Shown: positions 18,507 through 26,720 of the stretch, piece after piece | How the letters are laid out: each line of letters starts with the position of its first letter | Numbering within the stretch: position 1 is the stretch's first letter | From: Nocardia blacklockiae | GTDB taxonomy: Bacteria > Actinomycetota > Actinomycetes > Mycobacteriales > Mycobacteriaceae | Assembly: GCF_015477355.1 (NCBI RefSeq) | Contig: NZ_JADLRJ010000001.1 | Span: 744,001 to 808,000 of the forward strand | Length of the DNA: 64,000 bases | Reading direction: 5' to 3' | Notes under the pieces: model-generated | Told to the model about the DNA's origin: nothing | The model's input: the letters and a program-made list of their open reading frames with translations, nothing else | Database searches by the model: none | Translations under genes and position numbers: made by a program

Positions 18507-19130
18507 GAAAATAGTCCGGACGGCCAACGGCGGTCGTTCATCGAGGAGGCGCGGCGGCGGCAGATCATCGCCGCCGCGGTGGACGTCATCGCCGAATTCG
18601 GCTACGGCAACGCGTCATTGGCCCGGATCGCCCGGCAGGCGGGCATCTCCAAGGGCGTCATCTCCTACCACTTCGACGGCAAGGACGACCTGATGGAGCA
18701 GCTGGTGGTGCAGCTCTACGTCTCGGCCGCCGAGCAGATCGCCCCGGCCGTGACGGCGGCGGAGGGGCCCCGGGAGCGAGTGCTCGCCTACATCCGGTCG
18801 AATCTCGAATTCATCGACGCCAACCGCAAATACGTGGCGGCCCTGACCGATGTGGTGATCAACCTGCGCGACGCCGACGGGCAATTGCGGTTCGCCGGGG
18901 GCGACGGCGAACAGGAAATCAAGCAACCGCTGGTGGACCTCCTCACCGACGGCCAGCGCGGCGGCGTGTTCGGCGAGTTCGACCCTGTCGCGATGGCCGA
19001 ATCGATCCGCGACGCCATCGACGGTGCGGCCGGGCGGGCGATCCGCGCCGCGGATTTCGACCTGACCGCCTACTCGGCCCATCTGTGCCGGCTCTACGAC
19101 CTGGCCACCCGGAAGGAAACCTCGCGATGA
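18498..19130 (+). CDS. TetR-family transcriptional regulator
   Basis: The protein has 210 residues. The N-terminal helix-turn-helix (about residues 16-62: RRQIIAAAVDVIAEFGYGNASLARIARQAG in outline, then SKGVISYHFDGKDDLMEQL) is a clear TetR DNA-binding domain. The C-terminal two thirds are the usual variable ligand-binding helices. The ATG at 18498 is probably leaderless and lies inside a perfect inverted repeat, so autorepression is expected. The gene overlaps the downstream GT39 glycosyltransferase by ATGA, so the membrane enzyme is its likely controlled partner. The ligand is unknown. Confidence 0.9.
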   Translation: MRPENSPDGQRRSFIEEARRRQIIAAAVDVIAEFGYGNASLARIARQAGISKGVISYHFDGKDDLMEQLVVQLYVSAAEQIAPAVTAAEGPRERVLAYIRSNLEFIDANRKYVAALTDVVINLRDADGQLRFAGGDGEQEIKQPLVDLLTDGQRGGVFGEFDPVAMAESIRDAIDGAAGRAIRAADFDLTAYSAHLCRLYDLATRKETSR

Positions 19131-20644
19131 CGACCACGGTGACAACCACAGCGCCCCAGCCGGATCCGACCGCGGACCGCCCTCCGTTCGCGACCGTGCC
19201 GGTCGCCCTGGTGACGGCGGCCGCCGCGGTGGCGCTGCTGCTGTCGATCGGCCGGTACGGATTCTTCGGCGACGAACTGTATTTCGTCTCCGCCGGGCGG
19301 CGGCTGGCGGCGAGCTACGCCGACCAGGGCCCGCTGGTGCCCGCCATCGCCCGGCTGATGGACCTGGCGGCGCCGGGTTCGCTGGTGGCGCAACGGCTTC
19401 CGTCGGTCGCGATCACATTGGTGGCGCTGGTGCTCAGCGCGCAGCTGGCCCGCGAGTTCGGCGGTGCCCGCGGCGCGCAGGTGCTGGCCGCGCTCGCCTA
19501 CGCCGGGTCTCCGTTCCTGCTCGTGCAGGGCACGCAGCTGTCCACCAACTCCGTCGACACCGCGCTGTGGGTGCTGCTCACCTGGCTGGTGGTGCGGTGG
19601 GTGCGGACCCGGCGCGACCACCTGCTGCTGTGGGCGGCGCTGGTGACGGCCGTGGATCTGCAGGTCAAATGGCTGGTGCCGTTCCTGTGGGTCGCGATCG
19701 CCGCCGGGGTGCTGGTATTCGGGCCGCGGGAACTGCTGCGCCGCCCGGCGCTGTGGTGGGGCGCGGCGCTGGCGGCGGTCACGATGGCGCCGAGCCTGCT
19801 GTGGCAGGCGCGGCACGGCTGGCCGCAGCTGGGCATGGGCGCGCAGGTGGCCGCGGAGCAGGCCGAGGTGGGCGGCCGGTGGACGTTCGTGCCGCTGGCC
19901 CTGCTGATCGCCGGGGTGCTCGGAGTGTTCTTCCTGGCGTGCGGGCTGGTGGGCCTGCTCCGTTGGGAACCGTTGCGCCCGTATCGGTTTCTCGCGCTCG
20001 CGCTGCCGCTGCTGATGGTCGTCTTCACCGCGCTGGACGGGCGGCCCTACTATCCGGTCGGCGCGTACGCGGCGGTGATGAGCGCGGGCGCGGTGTGGTG
20101 GACGAACCGGCCGGGCCGGTGGCGGCGGGTACTGTCGGTCGCGCTCGCGGTGACCTCGGTGCTGGTGGTGCTGTGGTCGCTGCCGTGGCAGCCCGAGTCC
20201 GACATCGAGCCGAGCGGGGACAAGGTCGGCCTGGACATCGGGCTGTACGGCAAGTTCGGCTGGCCCGAACTGCGCGCGGCGACACAGGCGGCCTACCACT
20301 CCCTGCCGGAACCGGAGCGCGCCGGTGTCGTGGTGATCGCCGACGGCTATTGGCAGGCAAGCGCTTTGGACGTGGACCGCGCCGAGTACGGCCTGCCCGC
20401 CGTGTACAGCCCCAACCGCGGCTTCGGCTACTTCGGCACGCCGCCCGACTCGGCGACGACGGTGCTGTGGGTCGGCGGCGACGAGAACGACCTGCGGTCA
20501 CGGTTCGAGCGGGTGACCGCAGCGGGCCGCTCCGACGCCCGCCTCGGCTACCCCGGCATCAGCCGCGACGTGACCATCTGGCGCTGCGACGGCCCGCGCG
20601 AACCGTGGTCGCGGATGTGGGACGGTCTGCTGCGCCTGGGCTGA
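19127..20644 (+). CDS. GT39/ArnT-like membrane glycosyltransferase
   Basis: The protein has 505 residues. It is a polytopic membrane protein with roughly 9-11 hydrophobic segments. The first extracellular loop carries the acidic pair of the PMT/ArnT superfamily (GFFGDELYFVSAGRR), followed by DQGPLVPAIARL, the usual signature of GT39/GT83 proteins that use polyprenyl-phosphate sugars. A soluble C-terminal domain (about 370-505) follows the last helix. These enzymes transfer sugars such as mannose or arabinose to proteins or lipids on the outer face of the membrane. The acceptor cannot be predicted. It is translationally coupled to the TetR regulator. Confidence 0.85.
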   Translation: MTTTVTTTAPQPDPTADRPPFATVPVALVTAAAAVALLLSIGRYGFFGDELYFVSAGRRLAASYADQGPLVPAIARLMDLAAPGSLVAQRLPSVAITLVALVLSAQLAREFGGARGAQVLAALAYAGSPFLLVQGTQLSTNSVDTALWVLLTWLVVRWVRTRRDHLLLWAALVTAVDLQVKWLVPFLWVAIAAGVLVFGPRELLRRPALWWGAALAAVTMAPSLLWQARHGWPQLGMGAQVAAEQAEVGGRWTFVPLALLIAGVLGVFFLACGLVGLLRWEPLRPYRFLALALPLLMVVFTALDGRPYYPVGAYAAVMSAGAVWWTNRPGRWRRVLSVALAVTSVLVVLWSLPWQPESDIEPSGDKVGLDIGLYGKFGWPELRAATQAAYHSLPEPERAGVVVIADGYWQASALDVDRAEYGLPAVYSPNRGFGYFGTPPDSATTVLWVGGDENDLRSRFERVTAAGRSDARLGYPGISRDVTIWRCDGPREPWSRMWDGLLRLG

Positions 20645-20663
20645 GGCCGGGGGACGCGAGCAT

Positions 20664-20694
20664 CGTGACGGCTCAGCTGTGCTGGGCCGTCACG
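20664..20694. terminator. hairpin between convergent glycosyltransferase and cyclophilin genes
   Basis: CGTGACGGC (20664-20672) and GCCGTCACG (20686-20694) are perfect arms of 9 bp. The hairpin begins 19 bases after the glycosyltransferase stop and overlaps the last codons of the convergent cyclophilin gene, so it may end transcription in the plus direction. Confidence 0.5.
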
Positions 20695-21401
20695 CTCTCG
20701 AACACGACGTCCGTGGCGGGCGCGCCGTCGCCCGAACCGTCCCGGGTGCCGCCCGCGGCGATGTTCTGCAGCACGTCCATCCCGGCGCTCACCCGCCCGA
20801 ACGGGGTGTAGTTCGCGGGCAGCCGGCTGTCGGAGTACACCAGGAAGAACTGGCTGCCGTTGGTGTTCGGCCCCGCGTTGGCCATCGCCACGGTGCCCGC
20901 CGGATACGTTGCGCCCGAGAGGTTCTCGTCGTCGAACCGGTAGCCGGGGCCGCCGCTGCCGGTGCCGGTGGGATCGCCGCACTGCAGCACGAAGATGCCC
21001 TCGGTGGTGAGGCGGTGGCAGCGGGTGTGGTCGAAGTACTGCTCCCCGGCGAGGAAGACGAAGGAGTTCACGGTGCGCGGCGCGCGGGCGGCGTCCAGGT
21101 CCACCGCCAGCGCGCCGCAGTTCGTCTGCAGCGTCGCGGTGTAGGCGGCGGCGGTATCGATCGACAGGGCCGGCTCGGCGGGCCACTGCTTGCCGTTGGG
21201 CTGCGCGCCGGAGGCGGTCATGCAGCCCGGCGCCGCCGTGTGGCGCGGCTCGGGCGCCGCGTCGGCCCGCCCGGTGACGAGGATCGCGAGCGCCACCCCC
21301 GCGGCCACGAACCCGATCCGCCGCAAGGTCTTGCGCTGCTTGCGAACCGGCGGCTCGGCGTGTTCGGCATCGGTCTGCGAGAGGTGCGGGGCGCTGTTCA
21401 C
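20673..21401 (-). CDS. membrane-anchored cyclophilin-type peptidyl-prolyl isomerase
   Basis: The protein has 242 residues. A short cytoplasmic N-region with a basic patch (RKQRKTLRR) precedes one hydrophobic segment (about 45-62), so the catalytic domain faces outside. The cyclophilin fold runs from about residue 85 to the end; recognisable blocks are ARAPRTVNSFVFLA, FDHTRCHRL (with the catalytic Arg), GDPTGTGSGGPGYRFDDE, GTVAMANAGPNTNGSQFFLVY and TPFGRVSAGMDVLQNIA. It resembles mycobacterial PpiB. The GTG at 21401 follows AAGGAGA at ideal spacing, which decides the start. It probably helps fold exported proteins. It is convergent with the glycosyltransferase. Confidence 0.9.
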   Translation of the reverse strand: MNSAPHLSQTDAEHAEPPVRKQRKTLRRIGFVAAGVALAILVTGRADAAPEPRHTAAPGCMTASGAQPNGKQWPAEPALSIDTAAAYTATLQTNCGALAVDLDAARAPRTVNSFVFLAGEQYFDHTRCHRLTTEGIFVLQCGDPTGTGSGGPGYRFDDENLSGATYPAGTVAMANAGPNTNGSQFFLVYSDSRLPANYTPFGRVSAGMDVLQNIAAGGTRDGSGDGAPATDVVFESVTAQHS

Positions 21402-21593
21402 CGGGTCGGATCTCCTTGGTGTCGGGGCATGAGGCGATTCGCCCGGCATCATTCCACGGCCGGCGCGCGGCGGTGGAGGAAGCGGCGAATCGATCGAGAT
21501 CCGCTGCCGGGACGCGGTCCGGGGTTAGAGTATCGACCACATTGCTCGTCGGTGACCACCGATCCGGCGCGGCCGGGCGAGAACGGAGCAAGC

Positions 21594-21869
21594 ATGAATC
21601 GCATCGCATTCGGCGTGACCGGGGTGTGCACGGCGCTGGCGGGCCTGGCCGCCGCGACCGCCGGGCCGGCCGCCGCCGAGGTGCCCGCGGGCGTCTACTG
21701 CGTGCAGTCGGTGTGCTACAACAGCACCCCCGACACCGTGACGATCACCGGCACCGTGGTGTGCCCGTGGATCGAGATGCCGGTCACCTGGGCACTCCCG
21801 CCGCGCGGCGCCGCCGCGATGGACGCCGGGTGCCCGGACGGAATGCGTTCGGAGACAGTCCGTCTCTGA
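21594..21869 (+). CDS. small secreted protein of unknown function
   Basis: The 91-residue product has an N-terminal signal peptide (MNRIAFGVTGVCTALAGLAA) with a likely cleavage after AAAE or GPAAA, leaving a mature domain of about 60 residues. The mature part has four cysteines (YCVQS, VCYN, VCPW, GCPD), probably two disulfides, and a beta-rich pattern (TVTITGTVVCPW). The ATG follows GGAG at 7 bases. It is divergent from the cyclophilin. I do not recognise the family. Confidence 0.6.
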   Translation: MNRIAFGVTGVCTALAGLAAATAGPAAAEVPAGVYCVQSVCYNSTPDTVTITGTVVCPWIEMPVTWALPPRGAAAMDAGCPDGMRSETVRL

Positions 21870-21930
21870 CGCCGCGAGCGGCCGCCGACCTCGACCGGAC
21901 CGATATCTCCCGGTGCTAACGTTCGCGACT

Positions 21931-22611
21931 GTGAAGGTGGAGTTGCGGCACAACCCCTCGTCGACCATCGCGCGCTGCCGACTGGCCGCCGGTGAGCCGA
22001 TGCGGGTGGAAAGCGGTGCCATGGTGGCACATTCGGCCGGTGTCACGCTGGCCGCCAAGGCCGAGGGCGGCATCCTCGCCGGCCTCAAGCGGTCGGTGCT
22101 GGCCGGTGAGTCGTTCTTCGTCTCGACGTTCACCGCGCCCCCCGAGGGCGGCTGGGTGGACGTGGCGCCCGCCCTGCCGGGTGACATGCTCGCGCTGCCG
22201 ATCGTCGCCGACCGCCCGTTCTTCATCAGCCGCGGCAGCTGGATCGCCAATTCCCAGGGCGTGCAGGTGGAGACGCAGTGGGCGGGGTTCGCCAACCTGT
22301 TCGGCGGCGAGGGCGGCTTCGGGCTGCGGGCGCACGGGCAGGGCGAGGTGGTGCTGGGGGTGTTCGGCGCGGTGGACGTGATCGATCTGCGACCCGGCGA
22401 ACCGGTGACCATCGACAGCGGCCACGTCGTCGCCTACGACCTCGCCGTGCGGTTCACGATCCGGCGGGCGGTGTCGGGGCGGTCGCTGCAATCGCTGAAG
22501 TCGGGGGAGGGCCTGGTGTTCGACTTCACCGGGCCCGGCCGGGTGCTGCTGCAGACGCGCAATCCGGGCGCCTTCGCGGCGTGGGCCGGAGCGGTCACGT
22601 CGTCGGGGTAG
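21931..22611 (+). CDS. AIM24/TIGR00266 family protein
   Basis: The 226-residue protein has the AIM24 beta-rich fold: repeated blocks ESGAMVAHSAGVTLAAKAEGG, LAGLKRSVLAGESFFVSTF and DMLALPI typify TIGR00266 proteins, which occur in bacteria and in mitochondria without a known biochemical activity. There is no signal peptide. The GTG at 21931 lies 8 bases after a TAACGT -10 box with no ribosome site between, so the transcript is probably leaderless. It is convergent with the NUDIX gene (16 bases between stops). Confidence 0.85.
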   Translation: MKVELRHNPSSTIARCRLAAGEPMRVESGAMVAHSAGVTLAAKAEGGILAGLKRSVLAGESFFVSTFTAPPEGGWVDVAPALPGDMLALPIVADRPFFISRGSWIANSQGVQVETQWAGFANLFGGEGGFGLRAHGQGEVVLGVFGAVDVIDLRPGEPVTIDSGHVVAYDLAVRFTIRRAVSGRSLQSLKSGEGLVFDFTGPGRVLLQTRNPGAFAAWAGAVTSSG

Positions 22612-22627
22612 CGGCCGCCGCGGCGCG

Positions 22628-23146
22628 TCAGCGGAGCAGGTCCGCGATCAGGACCCGGGTGTCGGGCACGAACGGCCAGTCCGGATCCCGCAGGCGCGCA
22701 CGCAGTTCCGCGTCGGTCCACCACCAGCCGTCGGCGATCTCCTCGGGCTGGTGGCGCACCGGGCCGTCGTAGCGCAGCTCGTAGGCGAACAGGTGGCAGC
22801 GCATGGGGGCGCCGCGCCACGTGCCGTCCCAGGACGCGCTCGCCAGCGGCAGCGGGCGGTCGTCGTCCGGGCCGAGCGCGATGCCCAGTTCCTCGGCCAG
22901 CTCCCGCACCGCCGCCTCCGCCGGGTCTTCGCCCGGTGCGAGCACACCGCCCGCGAGGCAGTCGTGCATCCCGGCGAACACCGCCTTGGTGTCGGTGCGC
23001 CGGTGCACGTAGAGCCGCGCGCCGTCGCGGGAGCGGACCAGCACCCCGGCGCTGGCGTGCCAGTGGCCCTCGGCGTAGACGACCGACCGCTCGGCGCTGC
23101 CGATCTCCCGGCCCGACCGGTCGTAGACCGCGATCACCTCGCCCAC
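22628..23146 (-). CDS. NUDIX hydrolase
   Basis: The 172-residue protein contains a full NUDIX box in GVLAPGEDPAEAAVRELAEELG, that is Gx5Ex7REUxEExGU, so it hydrolyses a nucleoside diphosphate linked to another moiety with a divalent metal. The N-terminal VIAVYDRSGREIGSAERS with HWHASAGVLV resembles the isopentenyl-diphosphate isomerase-like/YfcD branch, whose members often act on unknown diphosphates. The start GTG at 23146 is 4 bases after the stop of the GntR regulator, so the two form an operon. The substrate is not known. Confidence 0.85.
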   Translation of the reverse strand: MGEVIAVYDRSGREIGSAERSVVYAEGHWHASAGVLVRSRDGARLYVHRRTDTKAVFAGMHDCLAGGVLAPGEDPAEAAVRELAEELGIALGPDDDRPLPLASASWDGTWRGAPMRCHLFAYELRYDGPVRHQPEEIADGWWWTDAELRARLRDPDWPFVPDTRVLIADLLR

Positions 23147-23150
23147 CGGG

Positions 23151-23879
23151 TCAGCCCTCCCGGCCGAGGGCGGCGTAGGCGGCGAGGATCTGGGCCTGGG
23201 CGTCACCGAGGTAGTCGGCGAGCATGTCGGCCGCGGCCGCCGCCTCGCCCCGCTCCAGCGTGTCGCAGACCTCGTGATTGCGCCGCAGGTAGGGCTCGTG
23301 GAAGGTGTTCGGGTCCGACACCACGTGGAAGATCAGCCGCAGTTCGTTCCAGACGTTCGACATCAGCGCGTCGAGCAGGCGGCTGTCGTTCAATGCCGTG
23401 ACAGCGCGGTGGAATTCGACGTCGGCGGTGCCCACGCCGGTCCAGTCGCCCTGTGCCGCACAGCGATCCGCGCGGTCCAGGATCGCCCGCAGCGGCCCCA
23501 GGTCGGCGCCGGTGCGCGGATGGTCGCGCAGCGCCGCGCATTCCACGATGCGCCGGCACTTGTAGACCTCGGCGACGTCCTCGGCGGTCGGCACCCGCAC
23601 GAACACGCCGCGGTTGAGCTCGTGCACGACCAGCCGCTCCTCGATCAGCGTGCGGAAGGCCTCGCGCAGCGTGTTGCGCGAAACCTGCAGCGCCGCACAG
23701 ATATCGGGCTCCGAGAGCCGGGTGCCGGGCAGGAACGACCCGTCCAGGATGCCGTCGCGGACGATATCGGCGACCTGCGCGCTGCGGCTGGCGCGGTCGA
23801 GCCGGTCGCGGCGCGCGGCCAGGGCGGCGTAGCTCCCGGCGGTCGCGCCGGGCGGTGTTCCGGCAGACGCCGACGTCAT
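23151..23879 (-). CDS. GntR-family regulator with FCD domain
   Basis: The 242-residue protein has an N-terminal winged helix (about residues 30-95; ILDGSFLPGTRLSEPDICAALQVSRNTLREAFRTLIEERLV in outline) and a C-terminal FCD (FadR-type) helical ligand domain with the metal-binding pattern DVEFHRAV and HEVCDTLERG. Such proteins bind small carboxylic acids. It is transcribed away from the MFS-pxpABC genes, so regulation of 5-oxoproline uptake and breakdown is a reasonable inference, with 5-oxoproline or a related acid as ligand. Two related palindromic elements lie in the shared intergenic region. Confidence 0.88.
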   Translation of the reverse strand: MTSASAGTPPGATAGSYAALAARRDRLDRASRSAQVADIVRDGILDGSFLPGTRLSEPDICAALQVSRNTLREAFRTLIEERLVVHELNRGVFVRVPTAEDVAEVYKCRRIVECAALRDHPRTGADLGPLRAILDRADRCAAQGDWTGVGTADVEFHRAVTALNDSRLLDALMSNVWNELRLIFHVVSDPNTFHEPYLRRNHEVCDTLERGEAAAAADMLADYLGDAQAQILAAYAALGREG

Positions 23880-23950
23880 CGGCGGTCCTCCTCCTGCTCG
23901 GCGGGGCGATGGTGTGAGTTCGACAGTACCCGCCGCGCGGCCGAATTCCG

Positions 23951-23989
23951 GAACGATCCGGTCGTGGTATTGCAGGATCGTTCAACGAT
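23951..23989. promoter_or_regulatory. probable GntR operators between gntR and the MFS-pxp genes
   Basis: ATCGTTCAACGAT (23977-23989) is a perfect 6+1+6 palindrome. A second arm GAACGATCC (23951-23959) is the exact reverse complement of GGATCGTTC (23975-23983). The sites lie 72-93 bases from the GntR start and about 55 bases before the MFS start, as expected for an autoregulated divergent pair. Confidence 0.55.
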
Positions 23990-24043
23990 TTCTACGATAG
24001 AGATCTGCGCCACATCCGGCGCGACAGATCCGAGGGGGTCATC

Positions 24044-25309
24044 ATGACGACCATGCCCACCCATGCCCGGCCGTCCGCCGGAGCCTTCGCCTGGTTCCGC
24101 AGCCTGAGCGGCGTCGGCAAGCGCGCGTTCTTCGGCGCTTTCGGCGGCTACGGCCTGGATTCCTACGACTTCCAGGTGCTGCCGCTGGCGCTCGGCGCGA
24201 TCGCGGCGTACTTCGGCTTGGACACCGGCCGTTCCGGCCTGCTGACCACCGTCACCCTGGTGGTCTCGGCGATCGGCGGCGCGCTGGCCGGTGTGCTCGC
24301 CGACCGGATCGGCCGCGTCCGCACGCTGCAGCTCACCATCGCGGTGTACGCGCTGTTCACCGTGCTGTGCGGGCTGGCCTGGAACTTCGAGTCGCTGCTG
24401 GTGTTCCGGGCGCTGCAAGGCCTGGGCTTCGGCGGGGAGTGGGCGGCCGGGGCGATCCTGGTCGCCGAGTACGCCGCGCCGGAGACCCGCGGCCGCGCGG
24501 TGGCCTTCGTGCAGAGCGCCTGGGCCGTCGGCTGGGCGCTGGCCGTGGCGGTGTACACGGTCGTGTTCGAGGTGGTGGACGAGGCGCTGGCCTGGCGGGT
24601 GCTGTTCTTCACCGGCGCGCTGCCGGCGCTGCTGATCGTGTGGGTGCGCCGGTCGGTCACCGATGCCGAGGTGGTCACCGAGCGGCGCGCGGAGGCGGCC
24701 GAGCGGGTGCCGTTCACCGCGGTCTTCGGCCCGGAGTCGCTGCGCACCACGGTCTTCGCGGCGCTGCTGGCCACCGGCGTCCAGGGCGGCTACTACACGC
24801 TGGCGACGTGGCTGCCCACCTACTTGAAGAAGAGCCGGGACCTGGACGTGGTCGGCACCGGGAGCTATCTGTTCTTTCTGATCGCCGGCGCGTTCCTCGG
24901 GTACGTCGCGGGCGGGGTGCTCACCGACCGGCTCGGCCGCAAGCGCAACATCCAGCTGTTCGCGGTGCTGTCGGTGGTGTTCATGGTGGCCTACACCCGG
25001 ATTCCGGCCGGCGCCGACACCCTCGTGCTGGTGCTCGGGGTGCCGCTCGGGTTCTCCACCTCGGCCATCTTCGCCGGCTTCGGGTCATACTTGGCGGAGC
25101 TGTACCCGACCGCCACCCGCGGCACCGGGCAGGGCTTCACCTACAACTTCGGCCGCGGGGTGGGCGCGGTGTTCCCGACCGTGGTCGGGTACCTGGCCTC
25201 GACGACGCTGGGGCTGGCGGGTGCCATGCTGTTCGGGGCGTTCGGGTACGCGCTCGCGGTGCTGGCACTGTGCGGGCTGCCCGAGACGCGCGGCCGGGAC
25301 CTGCTGTGA
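24044..25309 (+). CDS. MFS metabolite:H+ symporter
   Basis: The 421-residue protein has about 12 hydrophobic segments. The first contains GLDSYDFQVLPLALGAI, with the acidic residue typical of organic-acid:H+ symporters (SHS/AAHS groups). The cytoplasmic loop motif DRIGRVRT follows helix 2 and its counterpart DRLGRKRN follows helix 8. FGGEWAAGAILVAEY in helix 4 is also typical. The ATG follows GAGGGGGTC. pxpA starts 32 bases downstream, so the likely role is import of 5-oxoproline (pyroglutamate) or a related acid for the next three genes. Confidence 0.85.
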   Translation: MTTMPTHARPSAGAFAWFRSLSGVGKRAFFGAFGGYGLDSYDFQVLPLALGAIAAYFGLDTGRSGLLTTVTLVVSAIGGALAGVLADRIGRVRTLQLTIAVYALFTVLCGLAWNFESLLVFRALQGLGFGGEWAAGAILVAEYAAPETRGRAVAFVQSAWAVGWALAVAVYTVVFEVVDEALAWRVLFFTGALPALLIVWVRRSVTDAEVVTERRAEAAERVPFTAVFGPESLRTTVFAALLATGVQGGYYTLATWLPTYLKKSRDLDVVGTGSYLFFLIAGAFLGYVAGGVLTDRLGRKRNIQLFAVLSVVFMVAYTRIPAGADTLVLVLGVPLGFSTSAIFAGFGSYLAELYPTATRGTGQGFTYNFGRGVGAVFPTVVGYLASTTLGLAGAMLFGAFGYALAVLALCGLPETRGRDLL

Positions 25310-25341
25310 GACAACCGACTACGCGAGGGCGGGTGAGTGCG

Positions 25342-26088
25342 ATGATGGACTTGAACAGCGATCTCGGCGAGGGCTTCGGCGCCTGGTCCATGGGTGACGA
25401 CGCCGCCCTGCTCGAAATCGTCACCAGCGCCAACATCGCCTGCGGCTTCCACGCGGGCGACCCGGCGATCATGCGGCGGACCTGCGAGCTGGCGGTGGCC
25501 CGCGGCGTGCGGATCGGGGCGCATCTGTCCTATCGGGATCTGGCCGGATTCGGGCGGCGCGCGATGGCCGTGCCCCCGCGCGAGCTGGCCGACGAGTGCC
25601 TGTACCAGATCGGCGCGCTGGACGCGTTCGCGCGCGCGGCGGGCGACCGGGTGCGCTACGTCAAACCGCACGGGGCGCTGTACCACGCGGCCTCGGCGGA
25701 CCGGGAGGTCGCCGACGCGGTCGTCGGCGCGCTGACGACCTACGGCGGTCTCGCGCTGCTGGGCCTGCCGGGGTCGGAGCTGGCCGCGGCCGCGGCGGAC
25801 GCCGGAATCGCCTTCCACGCCGAGGGATTCGCCGACCGCGCCTACACCCCGGCGGGCGCACTCGTCCCGCGCGGCACGCCGGGCAGTGTGCTCGACCCGG
25901 AAGCCGCTGTGGCCCAGGCGCTCTCGATCGCGGTGGACGGCGCGGCCCGGGGCGCGGACGGCGCGCCCGTGGCGGTGCCGGCCGCCAGCCTGTGCGTGCA
26001 CGGCGACTCGCCGGGCGCGGTGGCGATGGCCCGGACCATCCGGGACGCGCTGGCGGGCAAGGGCATCGAGGTCGGGGCGTTCACGTGA
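25342..26088 (+). CDS. pxpA: 5-oxoprolinase subunit A (LamB/YcsF family)
   Basis: PxpA (248 residues) is the LamB/YcsF subunit of the ATP-dependent 5-oxoprolinase that opens 5-oxo-L-proline to L-glutamate. The N-terminal DLNSDLGEGFGAW and SANIACGFHAGDP motifs and YVKPHGALYHAA are diagnostic. Two adjacent ATG codons (25342 and 25345) precede the conserved DLNSD, with GAGGGCGGG upstream; a GTG at 25333 is also possible. Its TGA overlaps the GTG of pxpB. Confidence 0.93.
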   Translation: MMDLNSDLGEGFGAWSMGDDAALLEIVTSANIACGFHAGDPAIMRRTCELAVARGVRIGAHLSYRDLAGFGRRAMAVPPRELADECLYQIGALDAFARAAGDRVRYVKPHGALYHAASADREVADAVVGALTTYGGLALLGLPGSELAAAAADAGIAFHAEGFADRAYTPAGALVPRGTPGSVLDPEAAVAQALSIAVDGAARGADGAPVAVPAASLCVHGDSPGAVAMARTIRDALAGKGIEVGAFT

Positions 26089-26720
26089 GCGGGCTGCGCG
26101 TCCTGCCCGCCGGCGACCGCGCGCTGCTGCTGGTCCCGCCCGACGCGGCCGTGCTGGCCGGGCTGGTAGAGGACCTGCGGCGGCGCCCGGTCGCGGGCGT
26201 GTGCGACTACGTCCCGGCGGCCGAGACGGTGCTCGTCACGCTGACGCCGCGGGCACGCGCGGAGGTCGTGGAGGCACGGCTGCGCGAGCGGGCGGAAAGG
26301 GTGGCGGCGCGGCCCGCCGAGCACGTCGACGCGCCCGAGCCGATTCTGGTCCCGGTGCGCTACGACGGCGTCGACCTCGCCGAAACCGCGGCGCTGCTTC
26401 GCATTTCGGTGCCCGAGCTGATCGAACGCCACACCGGGACGCCATGGCGCTGCGCCTTCCTGGGCTTCGCGCCGGGCTTCGGCTATCTGGAATCGGAGGG
26501 CGCGGGGCTGCCGGTGCCGCGGCGCGACCGGTCGCGCACGGCGGTGCCGGCCGGGTCGGTCGCGCTGGCGGGCGGCTACAGCGCGGTCTATCCGCGCAGC
26601 ACGCCGGGTGGCTGGCGGCTCATCGGCACCACGCGGGTGCGGATGTGGGATCTCGACCGCGCGGAGCCGGCGCTGCTGCGACCCGGCGCGCGGGTCCGAT
26701 TCGTGCGGGAGGAATCGTGA
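26085..26720 (+). CDS. pxpB: 5-oxoprolinase subunit B (KipI-like)
   Basis: PxpB (211 residues) carries the allophanate-hydrolase subunit 1 / KipI cyclophilin-like fold: LRVLPAGDRALLL at the N-terminus, then RHTGTPWRCAFLGFAPGFGYL and PRRDRSRTAVPAGSVALAGGYSAVYP. It forms the catalytic complex with PxpC. GTGA overlap with pxpA and a second GTGA overlap with pxpC show tight coupling. Confidence 0.93.
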   Translation: MSGLRVLPAGDRALLLVPPDAAVLAGLVEDLRRRPVAGVCDYVPAAETVLVTLTPRARAEVVEARLRERAERVAARPAEHVDAPEPILVPVRYDGVDLAETAALLRISVPELIERHTGTPWRCAFLGFAPGFGYLESEGAGLPVPRRDRSRTAVPAGSVALAGGYSAVYPRSTPGGWRLIGTTRVRMWDLDRAEPALLRPGARVRFVREES